64,000 nt of DNA. It comes from Pusillimonas sp044464525 (lineage in GTDB: Bacteria; Pseudomonadota; Gammaproteobacteria; Burkholderiales; Burkholderiaceae_B). The stretch spans positions 1-64,000 of the forward strand of contig NZ_JBIQLE010000011.1 of the NCBI RefSeq assembly GCF_044464525.1, read 5' to 3'. The notes under the pieces were generated by a model, which saw nothing but the letters and a program-made list of their open reading frames with translations, did no database searches and was not told where the DNA came from. This document shows, piece after piece, positions 8,293-16,767 of the stretch. Every line of letters begins with the position of its first letter. Positions within the stretch are counted from its first letter, which is position 1. The position numbers and the translations under genes are program-made.

Positions 8293-10431
8293 TTAGAACT
8301 TATACGTAGCGCTGGCCACTACCGACCGGCGCGCGCCATACCAGCAGTCGCCACGCTCCAGGCATGTCGATACGTATACCTTGTCGAACAGGTTGTTGGC
8401 GTTCAAGGCCAGGCGCCAGTGTTTTGTGTCGTATGCCAGCATGGCGTCGACGAGGGTCAGGCTGGGCACTTCGGGGCCGCTGCCATCGCGAAAGCTGCTG
8501 AACCAGCGTACGCCCGCACCCACCGAGAACCCGGGCATGTCGTTCAGGGCGAAGCGGTATTTGCCCCATGCCGAGGCTTGATGCCTGGGCTGTCCTTCCA
8601 ACTGGTCATCCACGTCCAGATAGTTGTAGTTGACGATCAGGTCCAGGTCATTGGCCACGGAGGTCTTCAATTCCAGTTCCACCCCCCGGTTGCGGGTCTC
8701 GCCTGCTTGAGTGTTTTGCAAGGGGTTGTTGGGGTCGGCGATGAGGCGGTTCTCTTCGCGCAATGTATATACCGAGACATTAGCCAGGGTAGACCGGTCG
8801 GGTGATTCGTATTTAAGTCCGGCTTCCCATTGTTTGCCTCGCAAAGGCACGAAGGCGTTGCCGGCGGCATCGCGGCCCAGCTCGGGAGTGAACGATTCGC
8901 TGTAGCTGACGTATGGCGATACGCCGATAGGGAAGGCGTACAGCAGGCCGAAGCGCTTGCTGATGGCCTTGCTGTCATGACTGGCCGAACCGTCCACCCT
9001 GTTCTTGGACTGATCGCGACGCAGGCCCGCTACGAAGATCCAGTTGTCCAGGCTCATCTGGTCCTGGATGTAAACGCCCATGTCGCGCTGGCGCATGGTG
9101 GGGCTGCCAAAGAAGGCGGGCGGCGTATAGTTGGGATACACCGGGTTGTAGGCGTCTATCAGCGGTACGGTTGCCGGGTCTTCATAGGCGGTGGATTCTT
9201 CGTGCTTGGCGTGGGTGAACTCGGCGCCGATGAGCAGGTCGTGCCGTAGAGGGCCGGTGTCGAACTTTCCGTGCAGGTGCTGGTCCGCCTGAGCCATGCG
9301 TACGGTGGTGTCCGAGCCCCAGGCGTAGCGTCCGATCAGGCGTTTGTTGATGGGGTCTGCAGCCCAGCCCCCCGGCAGCGAGAACGAATCTCCGTACAAG
9401 CTGCGATAGTCCACGTGGTTGTATGACCAGCGCGCATTCTGCCGCACCGTCCAGTTGTCATTGAGTTCGTGTTCGAAGGCCCAGCCGATCGAGCGGCGGC
9501 TGGAGTCGTACCGGTCCCAGTCAGGGTCACCGATGAAAGTACGGGTATCGATCTGGCCGTTGGGGTTGTCCAGCAAGGTTCCTTCCCACGGAAAGAATTG
9601 GGCGGTGGACCCCGATTTATCGTCTTGCCAAAGCGCCATCAGCGTTAAGGACGTGCGATCCGAAGGCTGCCAGGTAAACGACGGGGCGAACACCAGGCGG
9701 TCGTCTCGCACATGGTCGACCATGGTGTCCGACTTGCGTCCAAGCGCCACCACGCGGTAAAGCCAGCGTCCGTCTTCATCCAAAGCGCCTGTCAGGTCAG
9801 CCTGGATCTGGCGGCGGTTGTGCGAACCGTACTGGATGCCGACCTCTCGCGAGGTTTCCGCCTGCGGACGTTTGGACACCATATTCACCACGCCCGCCGT
9901 GCTGCCCTGGCCATACAGCATCGAGGATGGGCCGCGCAGCACCTCGATGCGTTCCAGGGTGTAGGGCTCGGTTCGCGTGGTGCTGGTGTAGTACTGGTAG
10001 TTGGTGCGAAGACCATCAAGATAGGTGGTGGGCGTTGCCCCGCGCACGGCGAAGTTGTCTGAACGTGAATCAAGCCCGTAGGCGTCCGACCTTACCCCAG
10101 CCGCGTAGTTCAGGGCGTCTTGCAGCCCTTGGGCGCCTTGATCACGGATCTGATCTGCTGTAATCACAGTAACGGACTGTGGTGTTTCGATCAGGGGCGT
10201 GTCTGTCTTGGATGCGCTGAGCGCCGACGTGGCGGTATAGCCTTCAACCGGGTCCAGGGCGCCGCCGCTATTCCTGACGGTGATGGGGCTTAACGTTTGG
10301 GTTGCGGCGGGCGATGAAGTGGCGGTTTGAGCGATAGCTGGTGCGCAGCTTAGCGAGGCGGCCAGAAAACCGGTCGACGCCAATGCTGCGGCCGCCCGGG
10401 CTGCGGGCCGGCCCGACAATGAATGGGGCAT
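8293..10431 (-). CDS. TonB-dependent siderophore receptor
   Basis: The 712-residue protein begins at the ATG at 10431, giving MPHSLSGRPAARAAAALAS and a signal peptide cut after about 35 residues (ending APAIAQ). The plug follows (LIETPQSVTVITADQIRDQG, LNYAAGVRSD, FAVRGATPTTYLDGL), then a 22-strand barrel ending in the usual aromatic residue (ATYKF). A longer frame to 10818 exists but lacks a signal peptide at its start. Such receptors import ferric siderophores across the outer membrane using TonB energy; the sequence is of the FhuA/FpvA/BfrA type but the ligand cannot be read. It is the last gene of a Fur-box operon with the PepSY protein. Confidence 0.93.
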   Translation of the reverse strand: MPHSLSGRPAARAAAALASTGFLAASLSCAPAIAQTATSSPAATQTLSPITVRNSGGALDPVEGYTATSALSASKTDTPLIETPQSVTVITADQIRDQGAQGLQDALNYAAGVRSDAYGLDSRSDNFAVRGATPTTYLDGLRTNYQYYTSTTRTEPYTLERIEVLRGPSSMLYGQGSTAGVVNMVSKRPQAETSREVGIQYGSHNRRQIQADLTGALDEDGRWLYRVVALGRKSDTMVDHVRDDRLVFAPSFTWQPSDRTSLTLMALWQDDKSGSTAQFFPWEGTLLDNPNGQIDTRTFIGDPDWDRYDSSRRSIGWAFEHELNDNWTVRQNARWSYNHVDYRSLYGDSFSLPGGWAADPINKRLIGRYAWGSDTTVRMAQADQHLHGKFDTGPLRHDLLIGAEFTHAKHEESTAYEDPATVPLIDAYNPVYPNYTPPAFFGSPTMRQRDMGVYIQDQMSLDNWIFVAGLRRDQSKNRVDGSASHDSKAISKRFGLLYAFPIGVSPYVSYSESFTPELGRDAAGNAFVPLRGKQWEAGLKYESPDRSTLANVSVYTLREENRLIADPNNPLQNTQAGETRNRGVELELKTSVANDLDLIVNYNYLDVDDQLEGQPRHQASAWGKYRFALNDMPGFSVGAGVRWFSSFRDGSGPEVPSLTLVDAMLAYDTKHWRLALNANNLFDKVYVSTCLERGDCWYGARRSVVASATYKF

Positions 10432-10481
10432 TGCGTACTCCGTGGTGTGTGCTGCGATAAATAGAGTTGTATGCCGATGAG

Positions 10482-10676
10482 CTACGAGGGCGACTTCTTG
10501 CGAGGACGCAGCCAGTAGCCGATACCGGCGCCCAGCGGAATCGCCAGACAGAGCCACGAGGCCCAGTGCCAGATTCCGGTGCCCAGCAAGGCGGACAGCA
10601 GCCCGACGCAGGTGAGCACGATCAGGGCGATGGGCACGCCCCAAATTCTTGTTATTGGGTATTTGCGCAGTGTCAT
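10482..10676 (-). CDS. Small inner-membrane protein of the iron uptake operon
   Basis: The 64-residue protein starts MTLRKYPITRIWGVPIALIVLTCVGLLSALLGTG. It has two predicted membrane segments (about 14-34 and 38-56) and a basic C-terminus (WLRPRKKSPS). Its ATG overlaps the TGA of the upstream PepSY gene (ATGA), showing translational coupling. Small proteins of this sort are commonly found beside PepSY proteins and siderophore receptors; their function is unknown. Coding status is supported by the overlap and strand context rather than by a recognised family. Confidence 0.75.
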   Translation of the reverse strand: MTLRKYPITRIWGVPIALIVLTCVGLLSALLGTGIWHWASWLCLAIPLGAGIGYWLRPRKKSPS

Positions 10677-11905
10677 GAGCCGGCTCCGGTCGAACTGCCT
10701 TCCATGGGCTCTGAAACAGAGTTGGCATGCGCGGCTTTGGCCAGCGCGGCCTCCGGCGGGTGCCGTCGTGCTTGCATGAGATGGGCGACGCGGGCGTCAG
10801 TGGCTTTGCGGCGCGCAAACCACAGGTACAGGCCGCTGACCAGCACCACGATGGTCAAAAGATCCAGCAAGGCCCATAGTATTTTCAGGGGCAGCCCGCC
10901 GTAGTCGCCGAAATGCAGGGGCTGCGACAATGCCAGCACGGTCAGATACCACGGCGGCTTGGCCACCGCCGTTACCTCGGCTGTGGCGGCATCGACGAGC
11001 ACCGGGATGATCAGATGAGAAGTAAAGGGCGTGGCGCCGTGTGTCCACACCATATAGTGATGCGGCGTGGCAAACTGGTTTCCGGGATGGCTGAAGCTGA
11101 TGATGCGGTGGTTGGGTACAGCCTGGGCTGCGGCCCGCAGCGCTGCATCGGCAGAGGCCAGTTGCTGTGTTGGCTGCGTGTCACGGTAGGCGGCCGTCAG
11201 TTCGACCACGTCGGTGCTTTGCCACAGGGCGAACAGAGGGCGCGACAGTTCATTGATGATGCCGGTCAGGCCCACCACCATCATCCATCCAAGTAGAACA
11301 ATGCCCAGCAGGTTGTGTACGTCAAGCCACTTCAGCCGGCGAGATCGGTCTTTGCGCACCGTACCGAAATCAAGCTTCTTCATGAATGGACCGTACAGAA
11401 CGACGCCCGAGACCAGGGCTATGACGAACAGCAACCCCATGAGGCCCAGGAAAAGCTGGCCGGGCAAGCCAGTGAACCAGTCGACATGAAGGGCCAGCAT
11501 GAACCCCATGAAGCTGAACTGTTCTTCTTGCACTGTCGGCGCGTCGTGCAGCAGCTCGCCGGTGTGAGCATCGAAACGCATGTAGTGCGTGAGCTTGGGG
11601 TCGCCCGCGTGCGACGGAGACATGCCGATATAGACGGCAGGGTGATGGTCATCGAAGTAGACATATTCAACAACCTCGTTCGGGTATTGCGCCCGGGCCG
11701 ACGCCATGAGTTGATCGACCGGGGCTCTGGGCGCGCCTTCCTCAACGACAGCGTACGGCTTGCCCTCTTCGAGCCAGTGTTCGATTTCTTCATGGAAGAC
11801 CAGTGGCAGGCCGGTAATGCAAATTACCAGCAAAAACAGCGTGCAGACGAGACTTGTCCATTTATGCCACCAGTACCAGGTTTTAAGCGATGCTGCGGCC
11901 GTCAT
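10673..11905 (-). CDS. PepSY-associated transmembrane protein (siderophore-iron reductase-like)
   Basis: The 410-residue protein starts MTAAASLKTWYWWHKWTSLVCTLFLLVICITGLPLVFHEEIEHW. It has four main membrane segments (about 14-35, 155-177, 207-229 and 350-372) with two PepSY-type regions between them, and conserved His residues in the membrane segments. PepSY-TM proteins next to ferric-siderophore receptors are thought to reduce or release iron in the periplasm; this role is inferred from context. It is the first gene of a three-gene operon and lies 40 bases downstream of a Fur-box-like sequence. Confidence 0.9.
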   Translation of the reverse strand: MTAAASLKTWYWWHKWTSLVCTLFLLVICITGLPLVFHEEIEHWLEEGKPYAVVEEGAPRAPVDQLMASARAQYPNEVVEYVYFDDHHPAVYIGMSPSHAGDPKLTHYMRFDAHTGELLHDAPTVQEEQFSFMGFMLALHVDWFTGLPGQLFLGLMGLLFVIALVSGVVLYGPFMKKLDFGTVRKDRSRRLKWLDVHNLLGIVLLGWMMVVGLTGIINELSRPLFALWQSTDVVELTAAYRDTQPTQQLASADAALRAAAQAVPNHRIISFSHPGNQFATPHHYMVWTHGATPFTSHLIIPVLVDAATAEVTAVAKPPWYLTVLALSQPLHFGDYGGLPLKILWALLDLLTIVVLVSGLYLWFARRKATDARVAHLMQARRHPPEAALAKAAHANSVSEPMEGSSTGAGS

Positions 11906-11944
11906 TGTCGGAACCTCGATTCCAAAGGACGATAAAGGCTAGAT

Positions 11945-11963
11945 AATAATGCAAACTATTATC
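11945..11963. promoter_or_regulatory. Fur box upstream of the iron uptake operon
   Basis: AATAATGCAAACTATTATC matches 14 of 19 positions of the consensus GATAATGATAATCATTATC. It also sits inside a larger inverted repeat, GATAATA at 11942-11948 and TATTATC at 11957-11963. It lies upstream of the PepSY gene (start 11905) and could also face promoters reading to the right. Fur with Fe(II) would repress the operon when iron is plentiful. Binding itself is inferred. Confidence 0.72.
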
Positions 11964-12061
11964 GTTCGTACAGCTATTTCTGATCCGAAAAGTAAGAAAA
12001 TTCTGCGCCACGCGCCGACGCGCCTTGCCCCCGTAAGGTCAGGCCTGTTAGCATTACCCGC

Positions 12062-12090
12062 ACAGGCGCTATGTAACAGCGCCTGTTTTT
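12062..12090 (+). terminator. Intrinsic terminator upstream of the DUF481 gene; possible 3' end of a small RNA
   Basis: ACAGGCGCT (12062-12070) pairs perfectly with AGCGCCTGT (12078-12086) across a 7-base loop and is followed by TTTTATTTTTC. This is a textbook Rho-independent terminator reading rightward, but no annotated gene on the plus strand ends before it: the nearest plus-strand gene upstream is gyrB. The stretch 11964-12090 downstream of the Fur box could therefore be a short transcript, either a Fur-linked small RNA or an attenuated leader of the DUF481 gene 42 bases further on. Confidence 0.7.
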
Positions 12091-12131
12091 ATTTTTCTTT
12101 TAATGACAACAGCGAGGGGAGGTTTTTGGCG

Positions 12132-13184
12132 GTGTGTAATCTCAGGAAGGGGCGTAGTGGCTTCATATTTGCGGCATTGTGGCTGGCCGTGTCATGCGCA
12201 TGGGCGGATACAGTGGTCTTGACCAACGGCGACAAGCTTACCGGTGACGTGCTGCTGATGGACAGCGGTACGCTTGTTCTAAGCACTGACTACGCGGGCG
12301 AAATCCGCATCGCCTGGGACAAGGTTGCACAGCTTCAAACAGACGATCCGATGCTTATGCGCGCAAAAGGCCTGCCTTCGGGGTATGAGGCGCGATTAGC
12401 CTCCACCGGCCAGCTCGGAAATACCGCCGCCTTGCAGCCGACGGTCGGAACTGAGGTAGCGGCCGCCCCTGGCGAGGTGGCGCTGGCCGATATTGAACGC
12501 CTTGTGCGCCCACACGCACACGTATTCATGCGTGACTGGAGCTTCGACGGCGGCGTCGACCTTGCCCTGAATGCTACCCACGCGTCGAGCAGTAACCAGA
12601 ACTGGAGCGCGGCGGCGCACGCCACGGCTCGGCGGGACTGGTGGCGCCACGGACTGAAGTTCGACTTCGCGCGCAAGACTCAGGACAGCGTGGTGGGCAC
12701 CTATAACTACAACGCGGCGTATATGGTCGACCGTTTCGTGTCTGAAAAGCTTTTTCTGCGGGGGCGCTTGCGCTACGGTCGCGACCAGATGGCCAACCCC
12801 GCCCACCAGGTCGTGTTTGCCGCCGGCCCGGGTTATCAGTTCTGGGACGATGAACTGGGCGCGTTTTCGATGACGACTTTCTTGACGCACACGCGCTACA
12901 AATACCACGACGATACACGTGACAACTTCCAGGCGGCGGGTCTGGGCTGGAACTTCACGCGCTATCTGGCCGGCAAGCAATGGCAGGTGTTTACCACGGG
13001 CGAATTCAGCCGGCCCTTCAAGGACGGATCAAACTACAACCTGGAGGCCGAGCTTGGCTTGCGCTATAGCGTCACCCAGTGGATGTCGCTGTACGCCAAG
13101 GCGGGATACAACCGCATTACCATGTCGGGGAAAGACTCCACCAACGAAAGAAAATACTCGGTGGGCCTGGGCGTGCATTGGTAG
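12132..13184 (+). CDS. DUF481 outer-membrane-type beta-barrel protein
   Basis: I start at the GTG at 12132: it lies 9 bases after a strong ribosome site (GAGGGGAGG at 12114-12122) and opens directly into a signal peptide ending AVSCAWA. The frame extends further upstream but would read through a terminator hairpin. The 350-residue protein has a small N-terminal repeat region (TVVLTNGDKLTGDVLLMDSGTLVLSTDYAGEIRIAW) and a C-terminal DUF481 barrel ending YSVGLGVHW, with the C-terminal aromatic residue expected of outer-membrane proteins. The function is unknown; homologues are salt- or stress-associated in some bacteria. It is convergent with the LysR gene. Confidence 0.82.
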   Translation: MCNLRKGRSGFIFAALWLAVSCAWADTVVLTNGDKLTGDVLLMDSGTLVLSTDYAGEIRIAWDKVAQLQTDDPMLMRAKGLPSGYEARLASTGQLGNTAALQPTVGTEVAAAPGEVALADIERLVRPHAHVFMRDWSFDGGVDLALNATHASSSNQNWSAAAHATARRDWWRHGLKFDFARKTQDSVVGTYNYNAAYMVDRFVSEKLFLRGRLRYGRDQMANPAHQVVFAAGPGYQFWDDELGAFSMTTFLTHTRYKYHDDTRDNFQAAGLGWNFTRYLAGKQWQVFTTGEFSRPFKDGSNYNLEAELGLRYSVTQWMSLYAKAGYNRITMSGKDSTNERKYSVGLGVHW

Positions 13185-13211
13185 CCGGCCTGCCCGCGGG
13201 CGGCGACACGG

Positions 13212-14135
13212 TCAGGCATTGTGCAGCGTGCAGTGCGACCGCATGACTTCGAGTAGCGACTGGACGAAATCGGATTCCGTTTCGGCCCGGGCGCGGCCTT
13301 TGAGGTTGATCTGGAAGTAGTTCATGGGAACAACGGGGTCTTCCATCAGGGCGACTTCGACATTGAGGCGCCGCGCGGCAGAGACGACAAACGAAGGCAG
13401 GATGGTGCTGCCGAAGCCCGCTTCGACCATCGCAAGTATGGTCGGAATATTGTTGAACGTGGGGCGTTGCTCATTACCGCGTGAAATCTTGGCCAAATGG
13501 CTGTCGACAAGCTGTTGTACGGGATTGTCGAGCGGCAGCCCGATCAGTGGTCGGTCGGCCAGCTCGGACCAGGGCAGCTTCCGCACGCGGGAAAGCGGCG
13601 ATGCAGAGGGGCGCGCTGGCGCCGAAATGCACACCATGTCGCACTGGAAGATTTGCCGGCGCTGTATGCCGGACGAAGGCTTCACGAACATGCCGAAACC
13701 CACATCCACTTCCCCGGACTCCACCAGCCCCTGGATCATCCCGCGTTCGACATCGACGATTCGAACGGTCACATCGGGGTGCTTCTTGCTGAAAATGGCT
13801 TGGGCCTGTGGCACCACGCTGGCGGAGATAAGGGGGGTAATGGCGACAGATAAGGTGCTTTTTGCCAGAGAAGACAACTGCCCGATAGTGGAAGCCGCGG
13901 TTTCCAAGGACGAAATGGCCTGGTGCGCAGCGTCGACCAGTTGCTTCCCGGACGGCGTAAGCGACATGGTTCGCGTCGTGCGGTCGAACAGGCGGCATTC
14001 GAATTGTTTTTCGATGTCTTGAACCATCAGGCTTAGTCCCTGTTGCGTAATGTGCAGATTTTCAGCGGCGCGGGTGAAGCTTTTCAGGCGGGCGATCTCC
14101 ACAAGCGCCTTCAGTTGACGTAGCGAAATATTCAT
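13212..14135 (-). CDS. LysR-family transcriptional regulator
   Basis: Starting at 14135 gives MNISLRQLKALVEIARLKSFTRAAENLHITQQGLSLMVQDIE, the standard LysR winged helix-turn-helix (residues 3-62); the 29 upstream in-frame codons lie in the divergent promoter. The effector domain runs from about 90 to 295. The protein has 307 residues, normal for the family. It is divergent from the FAD monooxygenase at 14239 with a 103-base AT-rich gap, the classic LysR arrangement, so it probably controls that operon in response to an aromatic substrate or intermediate. The inducer is unknown. Confidence 0.92.
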   Translation of the reverse strand: MNISLRQLKALVEIARLKSFTRAAENLHITQQGLSLMVQDIEKQFECRLFDRTTRTMSLTPSGKQLVDAAHQAISSLETAASTIGQLSSLAKSTLSVAITPLISASVVPQAQAIFSKKHPDVTVRIVDVERGMIQGLVESGEVDVGFGMFVKPSSGIQRRQIFQCDMVCISAPARPSASPLSRVRKLPWSELADRPLIGLPLDNPVQQLVDSHLAKISRGNEQRPTFNNIPTILAMVEAGFGSTILPSFVVSAARRLNVEVALMEDPVVPMNYFQINLKGRARAETESDFVQSLLEVMRSHCTLHNA

Positions 14136-14238
14136 TAGCTCTGCTTTTAAATTTATTTGATAAACATGTTTTACTTGAAGTGCGCCTGCATGTCTAATAC
14201 TCGATAACTTGATTTGGATCATCAGAGGCGGGCTTTAA

Positions 14239-15483
14239 ATGGCTGATTCGCAGGCTATCGAACGTATCGTGATCGTCGGCGCGGGCCTGGGCGGCTTGAC
14301 CGCGGCGCTAGCCCTTTTGCAACGGGGCTTTCGCGTGACCGTCCTTGAGCAGTCCGCCGAACTTGGAGAAGTGGGGGCGGGCATTCAACTCAGCGCCAAC
14401 GCTACCCGCGTACTGAGCTTGTTGGGCATGGATGACGTTGTTGCAATGCTGGGTGCTGAAACCACCGGCAAGGTCATTCGCCATTGGAGCACCGGCCGCA
14501 CGTGGGACATCTACGACCTGGCCAGTGATTCGCGCAAGAAGTACGGCCATCCTTTCTGCATGTTCCATCGCGCAGACCTGCATATCGCTTTGGAACAGCG
14601 TGTACGCCAGCTCGATCCCGCCGCTATTCGCCTGGCCAGTCGCTGCGTGTCCGTGGATACCTCGGGCGCCCGTCCGGCCGCCGTACTGGAAAACGGCGAA
14701 AGGGTGGAGGGCGATCTGGTGGTGGGCTCCGACGGCGTGCATTCGCGTATTCGCGCGGCGATCATCGGGCCGGACAGCGCGCGCTTCTCGGGTTGCTACG
14801 CTTGGCGCGGAGTCATCCCAACCGAACGCCTGCCCGCGCACCTGCGCCTGCCTCTCGGAACCAACTGGATCGGCCCGGGTCGACACGTCGTCCAGTATCC
14901 GCTGCGTCGGGGCGAACTGACCAATTTTGTGGGCATCGTCGAGGGGCTTGACTGGCAAGTCGAATCTTGGACCCAGCAAGGGTCGTTAAAAGACTGTCTG
15001 GCAAACTTCGAAGGCTGGCATGAAGACGTTCAGTTGATGATCCGTGCCATAGACACGCATTTCAAGTGGGCCCTGATGGTGCGCGAGCCCATCCAACGCT
15101 GGTCCGTAGGGCGAGTGACGATGCTGGGAGACGCGGCGCATCCTACCTTGCCTTTCCTGGGCCAGGGCGCGGCCATGGCACTGGAAGACGGTTATGTGCT
15201 GGCCCGCGCGCTGGTCCGGCATCGCGACGATGCCGACCGCGCCCTGGCCGCGTACGAAGCCGCGCGTGTGGAGCGCACGGTTCGCGTAGTGCGCGGCTCG
15301 AACGAAAACGCGGCGCGCTTCCACAATCCGAAACTGGCAGCCCCCGAAAGCGCCGAAAAATACATTGAAAATGAATGGTCGCCCGATAAAGTGCGGCAAC
15401 GCTATCAATGGCTGTTTGAGTATAAAGTGGACGAAGTCGATATCGGCTTGAAGGAAGCGCATTCCGGCGAATCTTCAGGGTGA
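14239..15483 (+). CDS. FAD-dependent aromatic-ring monooxygenase, salicylate / 3-hydroxybenzoate hydroxylase type
   Basis: The 414-residue class A flavoprotein monooxygenase shows GAGLGG at residues 14-19 (FAD), GSDG at 163-166, and GDAAHP at 297-302 followed by GQGAAMALEDG. Such enzymes use NAD(P)H and O2 to hydroxylate an aromatic ring, often with decarboxylation. Family resemblance is to salicylate 1-hydroxylase, 3-hydroxybenzoate 6-hydroxylase and 6-hydroxynicotinate 3-monooxygenase; which ring it acts on cannot be decided from sequence. It is the first gene of a rightward operon and divergent from a LysR gene. Confidence 0.88.
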   Translation: MADSQAIERIVIVGAGLGGLTAALALLQRGFRVTVLEQSAELGEVGAGIQLSANATRVLSLLGMDDVVAMLGAETTGKVIRHWSTGRTWDIYDLASDSRKKYGHPFCMFHRADLHIALEQRVRQLDPAAIRLASRCVSVDTSGARPAAVLENGERVEGDLVVGSDGVHSRIRAAIIGPDSARFSGCYAWRGVIPTERLPAHLRLPLGTNWIGPGRHVVQYPLRRGELTNFVGIVEGLDWQVESWTQQGSLKDCLANFEGWHEDVQLMIRAIDTHFKWALMVREPIQRWSVGRVTMLGDAAHPTLPFLGQGAAMALEDGYVLARALVRHRDDADRALAAYEAARVERTVRVVRGSNENAARFHNPKLAAPESAEKYIENEWSPDKVRQRYQWLFEYKVDEVDIGLKEAHSGESSG

Positions 15484-15555
15484 AGGAACGACATCCTGGC
15501 ACCCCATGACATAAATAAAAAAAGATTTTTGCAACGCCCTACTGGAGACAAGACA

Positions 15556-16728
15556 ATGAAGGCTAGTGAAGAAGGCGCTTACGTTGAAGAGGGCGCCGGC
15601 TATACCCCCGGCGTCCCCGTGCAAGTAGCGAGAATGCACGAGCTTGGCGGGCCGCTGCGCATCGACGAACTGCCCGCGCCAGCCCCCGGCCCCGCCGACG
15701 TGATCGTGGCCGTCAAGGCATGCAACGTCGTTCCGAATCTTCGGAATGTCCTGACGCACTGGCCCGAATGGCATCCGCGGATGCCCCTGCCCAAGTTGCC
15801 CGCGTCCTTCGGGCTGGATGCGGCCGGAGTCGTGGTGGCGGTCGGTGGCGATGTCCATGCGTTCGAGCCGGGCCAGCGCGTTTATGTCAATCCGGCGTCG
15901 GGTTGCGGCAGTTGCCGGCACTGCCGCAGCGGTGAAATCGTGAACTGCGACAGCTTCACCTACCGGGGCTACTTTGGGCGCGGGCCGGCATCGCAAAAAA
16001 TCTTCGAGCGCTACCCATTTGGTGGGCTGTCTGAATACATGGTGGCGCCGCAGTCCTCTTTGGTCACTATTCCCGACACCCTGCATTACGAGGAAGCCGC
16101 CCGATTCGGCTATCTGGGTACGGGCTACAGCGCCTTGCGCAAGGCTGATCTGCGGCCGGGTTGCACTGTGCTGATCAATGGCATCAGTGGCGCTCTGGGC
16201 GTCAATACCGCCATGATGGCGCTTGCGATGGGAGCCGCCAAAATCTTGGGAACCGGACGCCGGCAACAGCCGCTTGAGCGGGTCAAGGCGATGGCGCCGG
16301 ATCGGATCGAAGTCCTGTCCGTCAATGGCACTGCTTCCATTCGAGACTGGGCTCATGCCCTGACCGATGGCTACGGCGTCGACGTCGTCGTCGATGCCCT
16401 GCCTCCCAAGGCGCCCGCCGAGTCGACGATCGCAGCCATGCGGGCAATGCGCACCGGGGGACGAACCGTGCTGCCCGGCGGTATGGCAGAGGCGATCACG
16501 CTCGACCCTTTTTGGGGCCTGGCGACAAACGCCTATCTGATCGGTTCGCGTTGGTTCTCGGTGGCCGAAGGGCAGGAAATGGCTTCGATGACGGCGGGGC
16601 GAACGCTCGACCTTACGAGGCTGGAACACCGGCGCTTCAGCCTGAAGGACGTCAACGAGGCGGTGGAGGCCGCCGCATCGTCAGACAGCGGATTCACCAA
16701 CGTGGTGGTAATGCCTGCCGCAGATTAA
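15556..16728 (+). CDS. Medium-chain (MDR) alcohol dehydrogenase/quinone oxidoreductase-like protein with altered catalytic zinc site
   Basis: The 390-residue protein starts at 15556 after GGAGAC. It has a GroES-like lobe and a Rossmann lobe (VLINGISGALGVNTAMMALAMG, about 190-210). Four cysteines at 117, 120, 123 and 131 form the structural zinc lobe of alcohol dehydrogenases. Cys56 matches the first catalytic ligand, but the GHE motif that supplies the other ligand is GLD (86-88), as in zinc-free quinone oxidoreductases. It may therefore be an oxidoreductase without catalytic zinc. It lies between the ring hydroxylase and the Liv transporter and probably acts on an intermediate of that pathway. 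Confidence 0.82.
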   Translation: MKASEEGAYVEEGAGYTPGVPVQVARMHELGGPLRIDELPAPAPGPADVIVAVKACNVVPNLRNVLTHWPEWHPRMPLPKLPASFGLDAAGVVVAVGGDVHAFEPGQRVYVNPASGCGSCRHCRSGEIVNCDSFTYRGYFGRGPASQKIFERYPFGGLSEYMVAPQSSLVTIPDTLHYEEAARFGYLGTGYSALRKADLRPGCTVLINGISGALGVNTAMMALAMGAAKILGTGRRQQPLERVKAMAPDRIEVLSVNGTASIRDWAHALTDGYGVDVVVDALPPKAPAESTIAAMRAMRTGGRTVLPGGMAEAITLDPFWGLATNAYLIGSRWFSVAEGQEMASMTAGRTLDLTRLEHRRFSLKDVNEAVEAAASSDSGFTNVVVMPAAD

Positions 16729-16767
16729 GCCCGCGCATTGCGGAGCCCATAACATTGGAGACGAGAC

